Of a DNA stretch of 64,000 bases, positions 45,043 through 56,564 are shown piece by piece (position 1 is the first letter of the stretch; every line of letters starts with the position of its first letter). A model generated the notes under the pieces. The model made no database searches, was not told where the DNA came from, and worked only from the letters and a program-made list of their open reading frames with translations. Made by a program: the position numbers and the translations under genes. Source of the stretch: Phocoena phocoena (taxonomy: Eukaryota; Chordata; Mammalia; Artiodactyla; Phocoenidae); assembly GCF_963924675.1 (NCBI RefSeq), contig NC_089224.1, positions 63,473,464 through 63,537,463 of the forward strand, read 5' to 3'.

Positions 45043-45050
45043 TGACTTGC
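45043..45050. repeat. Left target-site duplication of SINE
   Basis: TGACTTGC, continuing into T, matches TGACTTGCT at 45266-45274. Confidence 0.85.
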
Positions 45051-45265
45051 TTTTTTTTTTTTTTTTTTTTTTTGCGGTACACGGGCCTCTCACCGCTGCG
45101 GCCTCTCCCGTTGCGGAGCACAGGCTCCGGATGCGCACGCTCAGCGGCCATGGTTCACGGGCCCAGCCGCTCTGCGGCATGTGGGATCTTCCCGGACCGG
45201 GGCACGAACCCGTGTCCCCTGCATCGGCAGGCGGACTCTCAACCACTGCGCCACCAGGGAAGCCC
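45051..45265 (-). mobile_element. CHR-2 type SINE
   Basis: A reverse-oriented SINE with a pure T run (A-tail) of about 23 bp at 45051-45073, then 'gcggtacacgggcctctcaccgctgcggcctctcccgttgcgg', B box in 'gggcacgaacccgtg' and head ending 'gcgccaccagggaagcc'. A perfect TGACTTGCT duplication flanks it. It sits inside the old L1. Confidence 0.95.
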
Positions 45266-45390
45266 TGACTTGCTCTTTTTAATTCAATACTGTATTTGTG
45301 AGATTGATCACTGTTGGTGCACGTAAATTTTTTCATATTCACTGCTGTATAGTGTTCCGCTGTATGTGTCTTTCTTTTGATAAATCCATT

Positions 45391-45898
45391 GGGGTTTTCC
45401 AGAAAAACAGAACCAAAATATATCCTATCGGCTCTGTTATAAATAGATTATTACTGTTATACACACACACACACGCACACGTGGAAATTGGCTCATACTA
45501 TTGTGGAGGCTGAACAGTTCCATGACCTGCCCTCTGCAAGCCAGAGATGCAGGGAAGCTGGAAGTATAATTCCAGCCCAAGTTTGAAGGCCTGAGAACCA
45601 GGGGAGCTGATGGTGTAAGCCCCAGTCCAAAGGCAGAAGACAGATGCCCCAGCTCAAACAGGCAAGCAGGGAGCAAAAGTGGTGAATTCGTCCTTCCTCT
45701 GCCTTTTGTTCTATTTAGGCCTTCAATAGATTGGATAATGCCCATCCACACTGGGGAGTATAATCTACTGAGTCCACCAATTAAAATGGTAAACTCATCC
45801 AGAAACACTCTCACAGAAACACCTAGAAAAAATGTTCAATCTGGGCACCCCATGGTACAGTCAAGTTGACACATTAAGATTAACTATCACCCATCACA
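45391..45898 (-). mobile_element. LTR-type repeat, same family as 17955-18428
   Basis: The reverse-strand text runs from 'ggggttttccagaaaaacagaacc' through an AC-rich run, 'aaattggctcatactattgtggaggctgaac', 'ccagcccaagtttgaaggcctgagaaccaggggagctgatggtgtaagccccagtcc', 'tttgttctatttaggccttcaatagattgg' and 'gtacagtcaagttgacacattaagattaactatca' to CCATCACA. It is an antisense copy of the element that starts TGTGATGG at 17955. It interrupts the old L1. Confidence 0.8.
45460..45480. repeat. (AC)n microsatellite in LTR
   Basis: A short AC run with one G, at the place where the related LTR carries its (AT)n run. Confidence 0.9.
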
Positions 45899-46834
45899 AT
45901 AAACCAGTAGGTTATTTTTATATTAATCTATATTTTATTTATGTGTTTAACGTATATAAACATATATGTTATACTACCTCTGCCCATAAAAAACACCATT
46001 ATGAAAATTTCTGTATATGCCTCCTGGTGCACATATGCAGGATTTTCTCTAAGGTATATACCTGGTCATGTAATTCATAGATCACAGGGCATGCTCATGG
46101 CTCAACACTGCCAAACACATTTCCAAAATGGATATACCCATTTCTACTCCTAACAGCAGTGATGAGAATTCCTATACCTCCATATCCTAGTTAACACTTG
46201 GTATTGTTCAACAGCTGATTATGAAATGGTAGCTCATTGCAATTTCAATTTGCATTTCCCTGACTGTAATAAAATTGACCATTTATCCATCAGTCATGTG
46301 AAACTGATTTTGTAAAATTACTATTTATTTCATCTGTCCATTTTCCAATTAGGTTATTTCTCTTTCTTATTCATTAGTTGGAGTTCATATATTCTGAATA
46401 ATGTATTCACACAATTTGTAATATCTCAAAGAAGGACTTTTTAATTTTATTATAAACTATTATAATCAGTATTTCCCTTTAGAGTTATTCTTTTGTGTCT
46501 TATTTAAGTAATCCTCTACCCTAATGTCACAATGACATTCTCCTACATTAATTTCAAATAGTCTTGCCTTTTAGGGTCTATTTAGTGTACCTGAAATTAA
46601 TTTTTGAGTATCATGTTAGGTAGGAATCAAATTTCATGTATCTTCCAAATGTATAATCAATTATCTCAGCATCGTGTATTAAAAATACATCCTTTTTCTT
46701 CCACTCTCCCAAATAATTATAACAGATATCCTTATATTCATGGGTCCATTTCTGGTCTCTCTATCCTATTCAAGTGGTCCATTTTCTATCCCTCTGCCAA
46801 TAACCATCTATTGGGTAGAGCAAGTCAGAGAAAA

Positions 46835-46935
46835 AGAAATGTAGGACCTTCACAGGAGCAATAGGAAGACTGACAGCTGATCTAAAAGAAACACCAGAAG
46901 CAAGGAGACAGGAGGAAATAATGTGCCCAGATCTG
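46835..46935 (+). mobile_element. L1 ORF1-like segment, inverted
   Basis: 'ggaagactgacagctgatctaaaagaaacaccagaagcaaggagacaggaggaaataatgtgccc' resembles the plus-strand L1 ORF1 C-terminal region (the ADFSAETLQARR part), opposite to its neighbours on both sides. Confidence 0.55.
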
Positions 46936-47680
46936 CTTATTTGTCCGTTTCGGAAAAATTATAGCATTTCTTGAGCCTGTGGCTTGAAGTCTTTGGTCTG
47001 TTTTGGAAAATTCTCAGCCACTACCCTTCACCAACTACTGCTTCTGTCACTTTCTCTCGTCAACTCTTCTTGGACATTTTCACTCTGTCACATATATATA
47101 CCTTATGTTCTTCTAAAATTGTACATCTGCTTCCATTTCATCCTTCAATATGGGTATTTTTTTCTGATCTACCACTTTCTTTCTCTTGTTTGATGTGTCT
47201 AATCTGAAGTTAAATCCACCCATTGAGTCCTTAACTTTAGTACTTCACTTTTCCATTTATAATATCCATTTGATATTTTTTAAGTTTCTCATTCTTGCCA
47301 ACAGTCTCTATGTTTTCTTTTAACTATTTTAATGTACTAATCATAGTTATTTTAAAGTCTATATTTGATAACTTAAATATCTGGACCTCCCTTTAGGGTC
47401 TGTCCTTATTATAATTTTTTATCTTATTTTTCAGTCAAGTCTTGTCTTTTTATATATCCAATTATTTTTGATAGCATGGAGGACATTTTTTAGGAAAAAC
47501 TGTCGAGGTAATACGCTGCTCTGGATATTATTATCCTCCAGAGAGGATTTAATTTGCAGTTAATTTTACATACAGTTAAGGTCGAATCAGGATTAAGCTG
47601 ATTTGAGCTTCAGTCCTATTTGGACTTGTCTAGCTCTGGTTCACTTTTACTCCTAGAGTGTAGCTTTGTAGGGTCCTAAC

Positions 47681-47697
47681 AAAAAGCTTGGGATGTT
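47681..47697. repeat. Left target-site duplication of SINE (17 bp)
   Basis: AAAAAGCTTGGGATGTT is identical to 47918-47934. The leading A residues of the right copy merge with the A-tail, leaving at least AAGCTTGGGATGTT certain. Confidence 0.92.
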
Positions 47698-47917
47698 GGG
47701 GCTTCCCTGGTGGCGCAGTGGTTGAGAGTCCGCCTGCCGATGCAGGGGACACGGGTTCGTGCCCCTGCCCGGGAAGATCCCACATGCCGCGGAGCGGCTG
47801 GGCCCGTGAGCCATGGCCGCTGAGCCTGCGCGTCCGGAGCCTGTGCTCCCCAACGGGAGAGGCCACAACAGTGAGAGGCCCGTGTACCGCAAAAAAGGGA
47901 AAAAAAAAAAAAAAAAA
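47698..47917 (+). mobile_element. CHR-2 type SINE, young
   Basis: A complete element: head GGGGCTTCCCTGGTGGCGC, A box TGGCGCAGTGG (47711-47721), B box GGTTCGTGCCC (47754-47764), body through 'gagaggcccgtgtaccgc', then an A-tail of about 30 bp with a single GGG. A perfect duplication flanks it. The match of both boxes and the intact duplication indicate a recent insertion. Confidence 0.95.
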
Positions 47918-48199
47918 AAAAAGCTTGGGATGTTTAACAAGGCATCCTCTTCTTGATGGGCCCTGAACTCTACTCATTCCTCCAGCTCTGTAAAACTGCT
48001 AACAGCTCTGGTCAGCTTCTGGATCTCTCAGCTATTGCTTTTGTTTTCAGAATCTGTGGTTGCCTCAAAATGAAAAGCAACCCCCAAATGCTGAATTCAC
48101 TTTTCCTGAGGCTTCCCTCTTACTCCAGATCTTGAATCTGAAAATTATCACTGCCTACATAGCTCTCTGCACCTTCAAACATTTATTTTTGTATTTTGT

Positions 48200-48640
48200 C
48201 CAGCTTTTCTCTGAGGATTGGTTTAAAATATTCTAGTCAGCCATTACTGGAAATGAAACTCTGGTATTTAAGATTTTTTTGATGCTCTTGTAAATGCTAT
48301 CCTTTTACAACTAATTTTCAATTGTAGTTGGTGTGTAGAAATGATTGGTTTTACTAAATTAATTTTTTTATATCCAGCAACATCACCAAGTTCTGAGTAA
48401 TTCCAATTATTTATAGATTCGTTGGGGTTTTCTAATAAACCCTAGTTATCCATATTATCTGTGAACTGTAGCTTTGTCTCTTCCCTTCTAGTGTTTACAT
48501 ATATTTAACTTCTCTTACCTTACATGTTGGTTGGGAACTCTAAAATAATGTTGAATAAAAATGGTGATAGAGGGCACCCTTGTCTTGTTCACAATCTTAA
48601 AGATAATGCTTATATGTTTTCCATCTGATAATTTGTTGTG
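48200..48640 (-). mobile_element. Old L1 ORF2 (reverse transcriptase region) fragment
   Basis: 'aactctggtatttaagatttttttgatgctcttgtaaatgctatcc', 'ataatgttgaataaaaatggtgatagagggcacccttgtcttgttcacaatctta' is reverse L1 ORF2 text just beyond the active-site region, parallel to 8480-8880 of the long L1. It continues the L1 that breaks at 46805. Confidence 0.85.
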
Positions 48641-49684
48641 GTAATTTGTAGATGCCCTTTCTCAGAATAAATAAGGTTTCCTATAATCCTAGACAGCTAA
48701 GACTGGATGTGTACAAACAAAGTTGGTTCAGGGTGTTTAAGCAAACTCAAGAAACACCCACTTCGTCAATGTCAATTTGCAGAATTCCAGGACAATTATC
48801 TTACTCCCAATACGGAGAGAGCAGGAACCTCTTATTTACCCTTTGGTAGCGTCCTCACTCTCCAGGTATATTATTAAGATCCATTTTTGCCTCTCAGGCC
48901 GCAAAGCAACATTAGCACATAAAAGTTTCTTTTCCTCATACCCTTTTTCACAGTCTCCTCACATTTTACATCACCAAGTTCTTCCTAGTATCTATTCTCC
49001 ATTCTAATCTCCTTCTGGTAAAAGAGCTCGGCTAATCACCATCTTTCAAACAAAAGCACTATTTTATATTTAAAAAATGTTGTTTTCCCCTTAGTCTTTT
49101 ATTCAACGTACTAAATAACATCAACCTTTTTTACTTTACTTCAGGCCTTAGTATCTCTGAAAGTATCCAAAGTTCATCATAGTTGCACTTCAGTGCTAGC
49201 ATCCTAACTTGGACAATATTATACAAGGTCCTAACCACATCAAGTACCAGGGGAAGTTTACATCACGGTTTCTTGCTCCCTGCATTTCACATGTTCTGAT
49301 TTTTCTCTGCCTTTTAAATCACGCCCCTCCCTCCATCGCCGAATCATCACTCACTTGCAATTCACTCTAACCTTTGGATACTTTTCTGATGTGGGAGGAT
49401 GGAGGCCCTCTGAGACGTAGCAGGACTCTTATACTTGTCCACACTTTCTTCCCTCTTGTCACAGTCACTGAACGTTTTAGTCCTGATGGGTTTCAGGATG
49501 TTAGCTTGCAGTCTTCCGCAATTCCCGATCATGGGCAGATGGAATCAGTATATCTTATACCTTTCTACATCACTGACAAACACGTTAAGTAGCACCACTC
49601 CAGAGGCCAATTCTTTCAGAACTCCAATCAGTAAAGCAACATTCCCATTTTCATATGGGGCACCCACCATCTAGCTGTATGTTA
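48641..49684. other. Unassigned non-coding sequence
   Basis: About 1 kb with no recognised repeat or gene. Confidence 0.4.
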
Positions 49685-49805
49685 CGGAACTTTTTTTAAA
49701 TGTCAATACTTGGGCCCTACTCCAAAAGAATCTGATTTAATTGGTCTGGGGTGGGGCTGCCCAAGTGATTCGAATGTGTAGGCAAGACTGAGATCACTGA
49801 CCAGT
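49685..49805. mobile_element. MER5-like fragment
   Basis: 'cttgggccctactccaaaagaatctgatttaattggtctggggtggggctgcccaagtgattcgaa' resembles the central MER5A/B part. Confidence 0.6.
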
Positions 49806-49842
49806 ACCTGATACCCTGTACTATATCTAGTATGTTTTAGCA

Positions 49843-50005
49843 CAGTGGTTCTCAAACTTCACTGTGCATACAAACCACCCTGGGGGTCTTTTGAAAATGC
49901 AGACCCTACTTCAGTAAATCTGGGGTGGGACCTGAAATTCTGCCTTTCCAAGAAGCTTCCCGTCGATGCCAACAACATGAACCACATTTTGAAAAGCAAA
50001 AAAGC
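49843..50005 (+). mobile_element. MER5-type hAT element, near full length
   Basis: It starts CAGTGGTTCTCAAACTTCACTG, has 'gggggtcttttgaaaatgcagaccctacttcagtaaatctggggtgggacctgaaattctgcc', and ends near 'aaccacattttgaaaagcaaa'. The intact CAGTGGTTCTCAAA left terminus is typical of MER5A. Orientation is tentative. Confidence 0.85.
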
Positions 50006-50785
50006 AGAGACCCTCACTCAAATTGAGCACATAGTTCACTGCTGAACAGCCTACTCTTTCAAGTCTAACTCTGACACTTGATTCAAAGTAATTTCTCGAA
50101 TACCCTCAGCCTTTGCCTAGGTCTTGTGGTTATTCCCAGAGTTCACTCTTTGTCTGTTTGCTGATCCATATCATACATGACATCATTTTCCGGGTTTGCA
50201 AAATCAGTGAGCATATGAAGCTGGGTTTCCCAACCTGTATCTTGGCATCGTCTACTGCTGGCTACTGATCTCTCTCCCTCCTTAGAGAAAGATTTTGGCC
50301 AAGAAGCCTTCTTCTCTGAGGTTTGCTGGGTGCTCTGGAGGGAAAGGATTCCAACCAGCATTAGTGCCCTTGCCCACACAACACACACCTTACACACACC
50401 TGAGTCTCAGCATTTCACACGCGAACCACTGTATTGTCAGACCCCTGCCTCCCTAGGACCTTGAGGTTTCAGGAAAATGAAAACTAGCTGCTCTCCTCTT
50501 CAAAAGAAGCCTGGGACCACAGGTATGAAGGGACACTAAGCAAGACCCTCTTCCCAAGCCCTGCCTATTTTTTAATTCTATCATAAACCGTCCTCACATA
50601 TATATTCCTTGCTTCCTCCAGCCCACTGTTGGAGGCATTCTACTCACCAATGCTAAGCATCATTTGGTTTTAGGGATGTGTAGCTGGATGCTTGTATCCA
50701 GTCTACTCAAGATTATCTTGGCATTGCTTTCAATAGGATTATGAGATCCTCACTGGGGAAACCAAGAGGATTTGAAGAAGGCAGC
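50006..50785. other. Unassigned non-coding sequence
   Basis: No repeat or gene was recognised. Confidence 0.4.
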
Positions 50786-50980
50786 AATCCCAGCTCAGTC
50801 ACTTACCAGCTGTGTGATACTGACAAGTTATTTGATTGCTCAGAACTTCATTTTCTTCATCTTACAATGATGCAAAATCTACCCCATAGGATTGTTGTAA
50901 AGATTATATGAGATGCACATGAAGTGTTCATACAGCATCTGGTACTGACCACTGGTTCAGTCACGGGTAGTAACCTACAT
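50786..50980 (+). mobile_element. MIR SINE
   Basis: 'cccagctcagtcacttaccagctgtgtgatactgacaagttatttgattgctcagaacttcattttcttcatc', 'ccccataggattgttgtaaagattatatgagatg' follows MIR. Confidence 0.88.
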
Positions 50981-52534
50981 CAGAAGTTCATGTGAGTCCT
51001 ATCTGGGATATTTCAAGGCCTGTTTGACGTTTCACAAATTCTGTTAGAGGCCTAGGAGAGATGTATAACTTCTGTTTCCAGACTGTGTCTCATATTTATT
51101 AAGCTCTGAACCACACTGTACACACTCCTGCTGGATATTCCTACCCCATCCCACCATCCTTCCCCCCCGGCCCAGGAAAGTAAGAGAGAAATTTTTATCA
51201 GAAAATAAAACACCTTTGTCTTTTGATTTATTCTAACCCAAGTCAGGCATTAAATGTGGGCGTAAATACTCCAGCAGACTCCACTCTCCTTTACGGTTTC
51301 ATTTTTCTTTCTAAGCCTGCATAGTTGGCTGCTGCAAGGAACTGAAGACAGAATAAAAGCTGTGCCTTTCCTGAGGGGCAGAAAAAAGAAACGGGACTTT
51401 CCTTCTTTCGCAGGGAAAATGATGAGCCACTGAGTGCAGCGGAAAGGCAGATTGGCCTCACAAAAGACAGCAATTCTATGCTTCCAGTCAATTTAGGAGG
51501 ACTCTGGATAAGCCTGCAGGGGGTAGTGAAATCCATGGCCAAGCCTGGGCCTGATGTGGTTGGATGTTGTTGGTCAATCGAGCACATCAGTCACCAGGAC
51601 AAAAGCTCCAACCCGCTCCATCCCAACCCCTGACAGAGATCTAAATGCGTAAGACCTGTCTGGGTAATATCAAGACTCTCCAGAGCATAACTAGCCCCCT
51701 TTTTGCTTCCCTAGCTCACCACATTTGGTTTTGCTCAGGCTCATACAGAGTAGGAGAGGGAAGGCGGAACTACTTTCAAGTTTTTTTTATGGCAAAATAA
51801 TCCCCCCTAAAATTTTTTTTGTAAACATGATCTTTAATGAGATCCATAAAAATGCTCCATTTAACAGAAATGAACCCATGGCTGGAACTTCCCCTACCTT
51901 CCTTTGTGGCGTACTCGGCCATGCAGACTTTTTAAGTTGGAAATTGCTGTCAGAATTTAATTGCTGATCAAGGGAAAGGTCAACTGAGCTGAGACAGTAC
52001 TGAAAACTATCAACGTACATTTACACTATGTCTCAGCTTCCTTTTCTCAACCAAAATTCAGAATTCCTAGTTTGACAAGAATGCATTTTGACTTATGAAA
52101 ATACTTAAAAGATTTTAAAATAAAATCATATTTAGTTACCTATTTAATGGGCTGACCCTCCCTCCCCCCCAAAAAAAATTACATGAAATTGTCATTGGAT
52201 CATCCTAGGAAACATGTGACACCCTGAATACGCTTCCTCAGGAAACTGGTCCTCCCATGTGACTTCAGATAGCAGTTATTCTGCAAATACACTGCTACAC
52301 TTGGGTTGGACAGGATCCCAAGTCTTGCTGGTCTCTCAAGATCACTGTGAGGCTGTGCAGCTCCAGAGGAGATGGGAAGAAAGCCGTAACTGTGTGAATT
52401 CAGCTGCCTGTGGAAGGCAGCCTCTCCCCTCCAGTCTGCTTATTTGACACATAAGACACATACACACCTGAAGACCAATAACAAAACTATACAGATTCTG
52501 TTTGGTCTGGATTTTCAACCCTGTACTCTCAACC
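50981..52534. other. Unassigned non-coding sequence
   Basis: About 1.5 kb with no recognised repeat or gene. Short homopolymer runs (for example T near 51783 and A near 52170) are present. Confidence 0.4.
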
Positions 52535-52612
52535 TCTAGGCCATTCTTGGGCACAAAGAAGGTACTCAATAACCTCACAACTGCCAAGTGAATGAATAAA
52601 TGAATAAATGAC
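52535..52612 (+). mobile_element. LINE L2 3' end scrap
   Basis: 'cattcttgggcacaaagaaggtactcaataa' and 'caagtgaatgaataaatgaataaatg' match the L2 3' terminus with its tandem GAATAAAT units. Confidence 0.6.
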
Positions 52613-54785
52613 ATATTACTGTTTCCTGACAAAACATTACTCCAAGCACAATAACCACCATTTTTTTCCAGAGTTATGAGAGGTGTGTAGCACTGTGAGC
52701 CCAAAAGAGTACAATGTAAGTATTCACGCCTAAAGTATGAGGAGGGATGGGAAAAGGAACAAGGATTCCAGAGGTAAGGAGAGATAATCACATAGGAAGC
52801 CTATGAAAAGTAAGAGACTTAACAGAAGAGAGTCAGAGCTTGGTGAGCTCCCAAACCAGTGAAGTTAAGTGAGGGCACAAGAGAGAACCTTGGTGGTATT
52901 ACATGGGGTCCTGTACAGAAAGCAGAACACAGCAGATACCCTAAGCCAGTGAGCCCGTGACTTACTAGAAGGTCCTACCATGACTTCACCAAATATCTTT
53001 GAACCCTCTGGCCCTATATCATTAAAGAGGTCAAAGACCCATGGTGGAGAGAGGGGGACACCAAGGTCATCTCAAAAACTCAGCGTGCACTTTTTTTTTT
53101 CTATTAAAAAAGAGAGACGGAGACTGAGCGAAAGAGCAGAAAATTCTCCAATTTTCGAGTTTTCAAGTTATGTAGATTTCAGATCAACTGTATCTACAAT
53201 TTATATGCTGAGTTCATATTAGCTTATGTCTTTGAACACACATCTATCTAGAGGGGGATAGTTAATGGCATCCTGGATGAGAAGAGGAAGCCAGAAGAGA
53301 TTTCAAAATCTAATACTGATGTTTGCCAAAGACAACAATCCATAGCCAGACAGACAAATGCTGCCAAGGGCTGCACTGGGTGCTGGGACCACGAGGCCTG
53401 CCATCAACATGCCTGTGCATCCTTATACAGGCTGTAAATGCAGCACTCCAGTGGGGATATCCTTCTTAAGGGGAGAGGCAAACCATAGACTTTGCTTCAG
53501 CTTGTCCAGAGAATTCTGCCAGAGCAGACTGGGCACCAAGCCAGGTCCACTCAACTACTGAGCATTTGACAGATTAGGAGATAGAGTTAATAGAGTTCTG
53601 GGGGTAGTTAAAAGATGTGTTTTGGACTAGCTCCTGGCTGGTAAGAGGAAAAGGAGAAGTCCCAAAGTCCTAGAGCCTTAGGAGAAGAAAGATCCATGTA
53701 TACTATCAGTGTAAATAAACAGAATTTCAGTAAATCCCTCCTCGGGGGGAAAAAATATCATCCATTGGCAGATAAGTGGATTTTAAATTCCTACAGGACA
53801 AGGAAGCTGAGCACCTTCTTTGCACACAACAAGTAATGCAAAAATGGCTGAAGGAGGAAGTTAGGTTGAAGAGAATTACAATAGCCCTATAGGAATCTGT
53901 TGATTGTAGTAAGACTAAAATGCAAAACGTTCCCTGGAAATTTGCTGCCCCTGCCCCCCTTCCATACATATCAGTCAATAATGGAAATATCTGATGTCAT
54001 ATTAGTACACTTCAACCCCCTCTTAAAATTCTCCATTTCTGAGACTGGAAAGAAATGGCCACCAAATCATGCAAGCATACATGTCCACCAGTGGCAAATT
54101 CTGTAGAACCAATAGAGAAAGTATGACCTCTTTGTGACTCCAAAGCGGATCCCACCTTTGGGTGGCCCCTCACCTGCCCCTCAGTTATCCACCTCAAAAT
54201 CTAGAGAGCTCTACCATCCATGCCTTGGGAGCCATGCAGAATCGGGTCCATACACACTTGATGCTCATACCTTAATGAGCCAATCTGTGCTTCCTGAGAG
54301 AGGGTGGAACACATGGCAGCTTTGATATCAGGAAGGTAGTTGAACAGAATGGGGCCACGTGGGACCAGAACCCTGACATCACTTAACTCCAGGGGCATCA
54401 ACTGCATTGGGGGTGTTTACATAGATGACATAAATGGTGCCCCTTGGAGTTATGCCACACAGCACTGCAGGGGACCAGAACTGAAGGCCAGATCTACCGG
54501 AGTGGTGCTAGAAGATCCCAGAATGAAATTTCTAAGGCTTCTGAGCCCCCAAATTTAAAATCATATTTTTAAGTTGGAAAAAGAAGTCTAGTGCATGACT
54601 TCACAGTGGTCTTTAAGTTTATGAAGTAACTCAACCAAACAAACCCTCATTCTTTATTGCCATGGAAGGCCACACAATAGAGATTAGGAATAGATAAGAA
54701 TAGATTATTGCCTTGGGAAGCTAACCAATTAAGAGAACATTAAAATAGACGGATAGATAGCTTCTAATATTTTTTCTGCAGACAA
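52613..54785. other. Unassigned non-coding sequence, about 2.2 kb
   Basis: No repeat was recognised with confidence. Between 53350 and 54560 the sequence has open stretches on both strands (for example 54201-54407 minus and 54340-54558 plus) that read like an old retroviral or pseudogene fragment, but I found no motif to support either. Confidence 0.35.
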
Positions 54786-54905
54786 AAAGTATAACCTCTG
54801 AAATCAAAAATACCTGGCTCCATCATTTTCTAGCTATGTGACCTATTGATTCTCTGTTTCCTCATCTGAAAAACAGGAATACAAATTGTACAGAAAACAT
54901 AAACA
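54786..54905 (+). mobile_element. MIR SINE fragment
   Basis: 'aatacctggctccatcattttctagctatgtgacctattgattctctgtttcctcatctgaaaaacagg' matches the MIR core with an internal deletion. Confidence 0.75.
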
Positions 54906-56560
54906 AGATTTATACTTTGTTACATGGATTCTACAGGTAATCCCCCTTGGACCCACACTGGTGTTGATTAGCTGATAGAATTCTCTTCATATGCCACAAA
55001 CAGGTCTGCTTTTACTTCAAGGGGGCCTGCACGTCCTCAATTTCCCTTGATTCATACTCCCTTGGCTACTACCCTTATTCCTCTTGGTCTGGTCCCCATC
55101 TTACGCCCACCTACTCTCCAGCTCCTGTTCTAACCTTCCAGGCCCCACAGGATCATATTTGACCGCATATTGTTAGAAATTCAACTGGTTTCTGAGTGTT
55201 ACATCTCTGGGGTCATGAACAGTTTCTGACAAAACTAACTCAACAAGTAAGACTTAACCAGCGTAAGGCATACAAAGAACACATTCATTCTATTTGCTTT
55301 ATTCCACCACTGATTCCCAGTTAATACATCCAAACTTTCTAAGAGCATAAATAATAAATAATTGGTTACAGAATACTCAGACATGTCCCATGTGGTTCAG
55401 GATTTTCCCTTACTTTCATGACACTTCCTTCCAGCTAGTAAGATAAGGTTTTATGGTGCAGCAACTGGCCAATCATGGGGACACAGATTGATTACAAGAG
55501 CCCATCTAGGGAATGCATTTAATGGCAGAGAAGCCTGACAAGGCTTTGTTTTCAGCTGCTTGGTTGCTGGGTATGACACCCAACAACAAAGTCTGAGGAC
55601 GATAACACCAAGATAGACATGAGAGAAGAACTGACTTATTCTGCTAAAGGCCCACAAATTACTGAACTTTGTTTCTGTAGGGATTCCTAGAACAAGCCAC
55701 GTCAAATGCCATAACTGAAGCTAAGAGAGCTAGGTCTATTTCCAGGGCCTGGTCGTTATCATCATGCATGCCGTTGATCAAAGAACAGAACTACATCTCA
55801 GGATCTCCAGCTGTAAAACACATCTGATCATAAGCATGATGTGGAAGTCAATCAGTGCTCTGGTGGAGAACGCCAGCCAGTCTCCAGCAGAAGCATTGCC
55901 GTCAGCACCAGAAGGCAGTAAGGCAGAGAAACTGAATAATGTGAATAAACCTGGTCCAGAAAAGCCAAAGAAAGGACAAAGTCAGGAAAGTAAATATGTG
56001 TTTAGTAGCATGTGGTTTCATGCTTGTAAATTAGGCCACAAAGTTAAACTTTACTTAGGAGCAATAAAAGCTATTCTACCATAAAAAAACACCCAAATGG
56101 AAGATACATTATCCCCAGACCTAATCCTACCACAAGATACCAATTGTTTCCACCCTTGCGGTGGTTTCCATGGAGAAGACGAGACAAATTTCCTTGATGC
56201 CAAACTGTTGGGCAGTTTTCAAAGCCAGGAGGCTGATGCCTCTCCTCTCTGCTGACAGAGACAACTGTGTCCCAAGGATGTTAAAACCATCAGTCATTTC
56301 GGTGGGAAAGATTTTTCTCTAAAACAAAACAGATGTTTGACAAATACATCCATGTTTAAAAATACTAATAGTCATTCAACCAAAACCAAATCCTTTGTAT
56401 TAATGCAGTCTTAAAATACCAAAATCTGGACTATCCCACGTGCCAGTGGGCAATGCCTCAATGCTCTTTAAGGGCATTCAACAATGATGTGGGGAAAATT
56501 AGGATGAAAAATATAAATCCTGCCACCATCACCAAGATAGAACAGTCAGTTTAGCGCCTA
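54906..56560. other. Unassigned non-coding sequence
   Basis: It includes a 106-codon ORF at 55764-56084 with a lysine- and proline-rich middle (GPEKPKKGQSQESK). An AATAAA (56063-56068) sits 14 bp before a seven-A run (56083-56089) at its end. That arrangement could be the remnant of a retrocopy, but I do not recognise the protein. Confidence 0.4.
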
Positions 56561-56564
56561 TCTG

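Larger units (their letters stand above)
44830..46805 (-). mobile_element. Old L1 (L1M-type) 3' half, split by later insertions
   Basis: The reverse-strand L1 3' UTR and ORF2 C-terminal text is continuous once two inserts are removed. It starts with 'ataccaccacaccccagaagccac', continues 'ttatgacttgctctttttaattcaatactg...ttcactgctgtatagtgttccgctgtatgtg', resumes after the LTR, and goes on with 'aacactgccaaacacatttccaaaatgg', 'catatcctagttaacacttggtattgttc' and 'ttaggtaggaatcaaatttcatgtatcttccaaatg'. Inserts are the CHR-2 SINE (45051-45265) and the LTR (45391-45898). Confidence 0.85.
46936..48180 (-). mobile_element. HAL1-like or L1 ORF1 / 5' UTR segment
   Basis: 'gaagtctttggtctgttttggaaaattctcagccactacccttcaccaactactgcttctg' is reverse L1/HAL1 ORF1. 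'gatagcatggaggacattttttaggaaaaactg', 'ttatcctccagagaggatttaatttgc' and 'gatttgagcttcagtcctatttgg' resemble the 5' UTR region of old L1/HAL1 in reverse. It separates two pieces of the older L1's ORF2 (46605-46805 and 48200-48640), so it is a later insertion or the product of rearrangement. The CHR-2 SINE at 47698 lies inside it. Confidence 0.55.

Noticed and set aside
53350..54560. Endogenous retroviral or pseudogene fragment
   Set aside because: Open stretches on both strands looked suggestive, but I found no protease, reverse transcriptase or envelope motif, nor paired LTRs.
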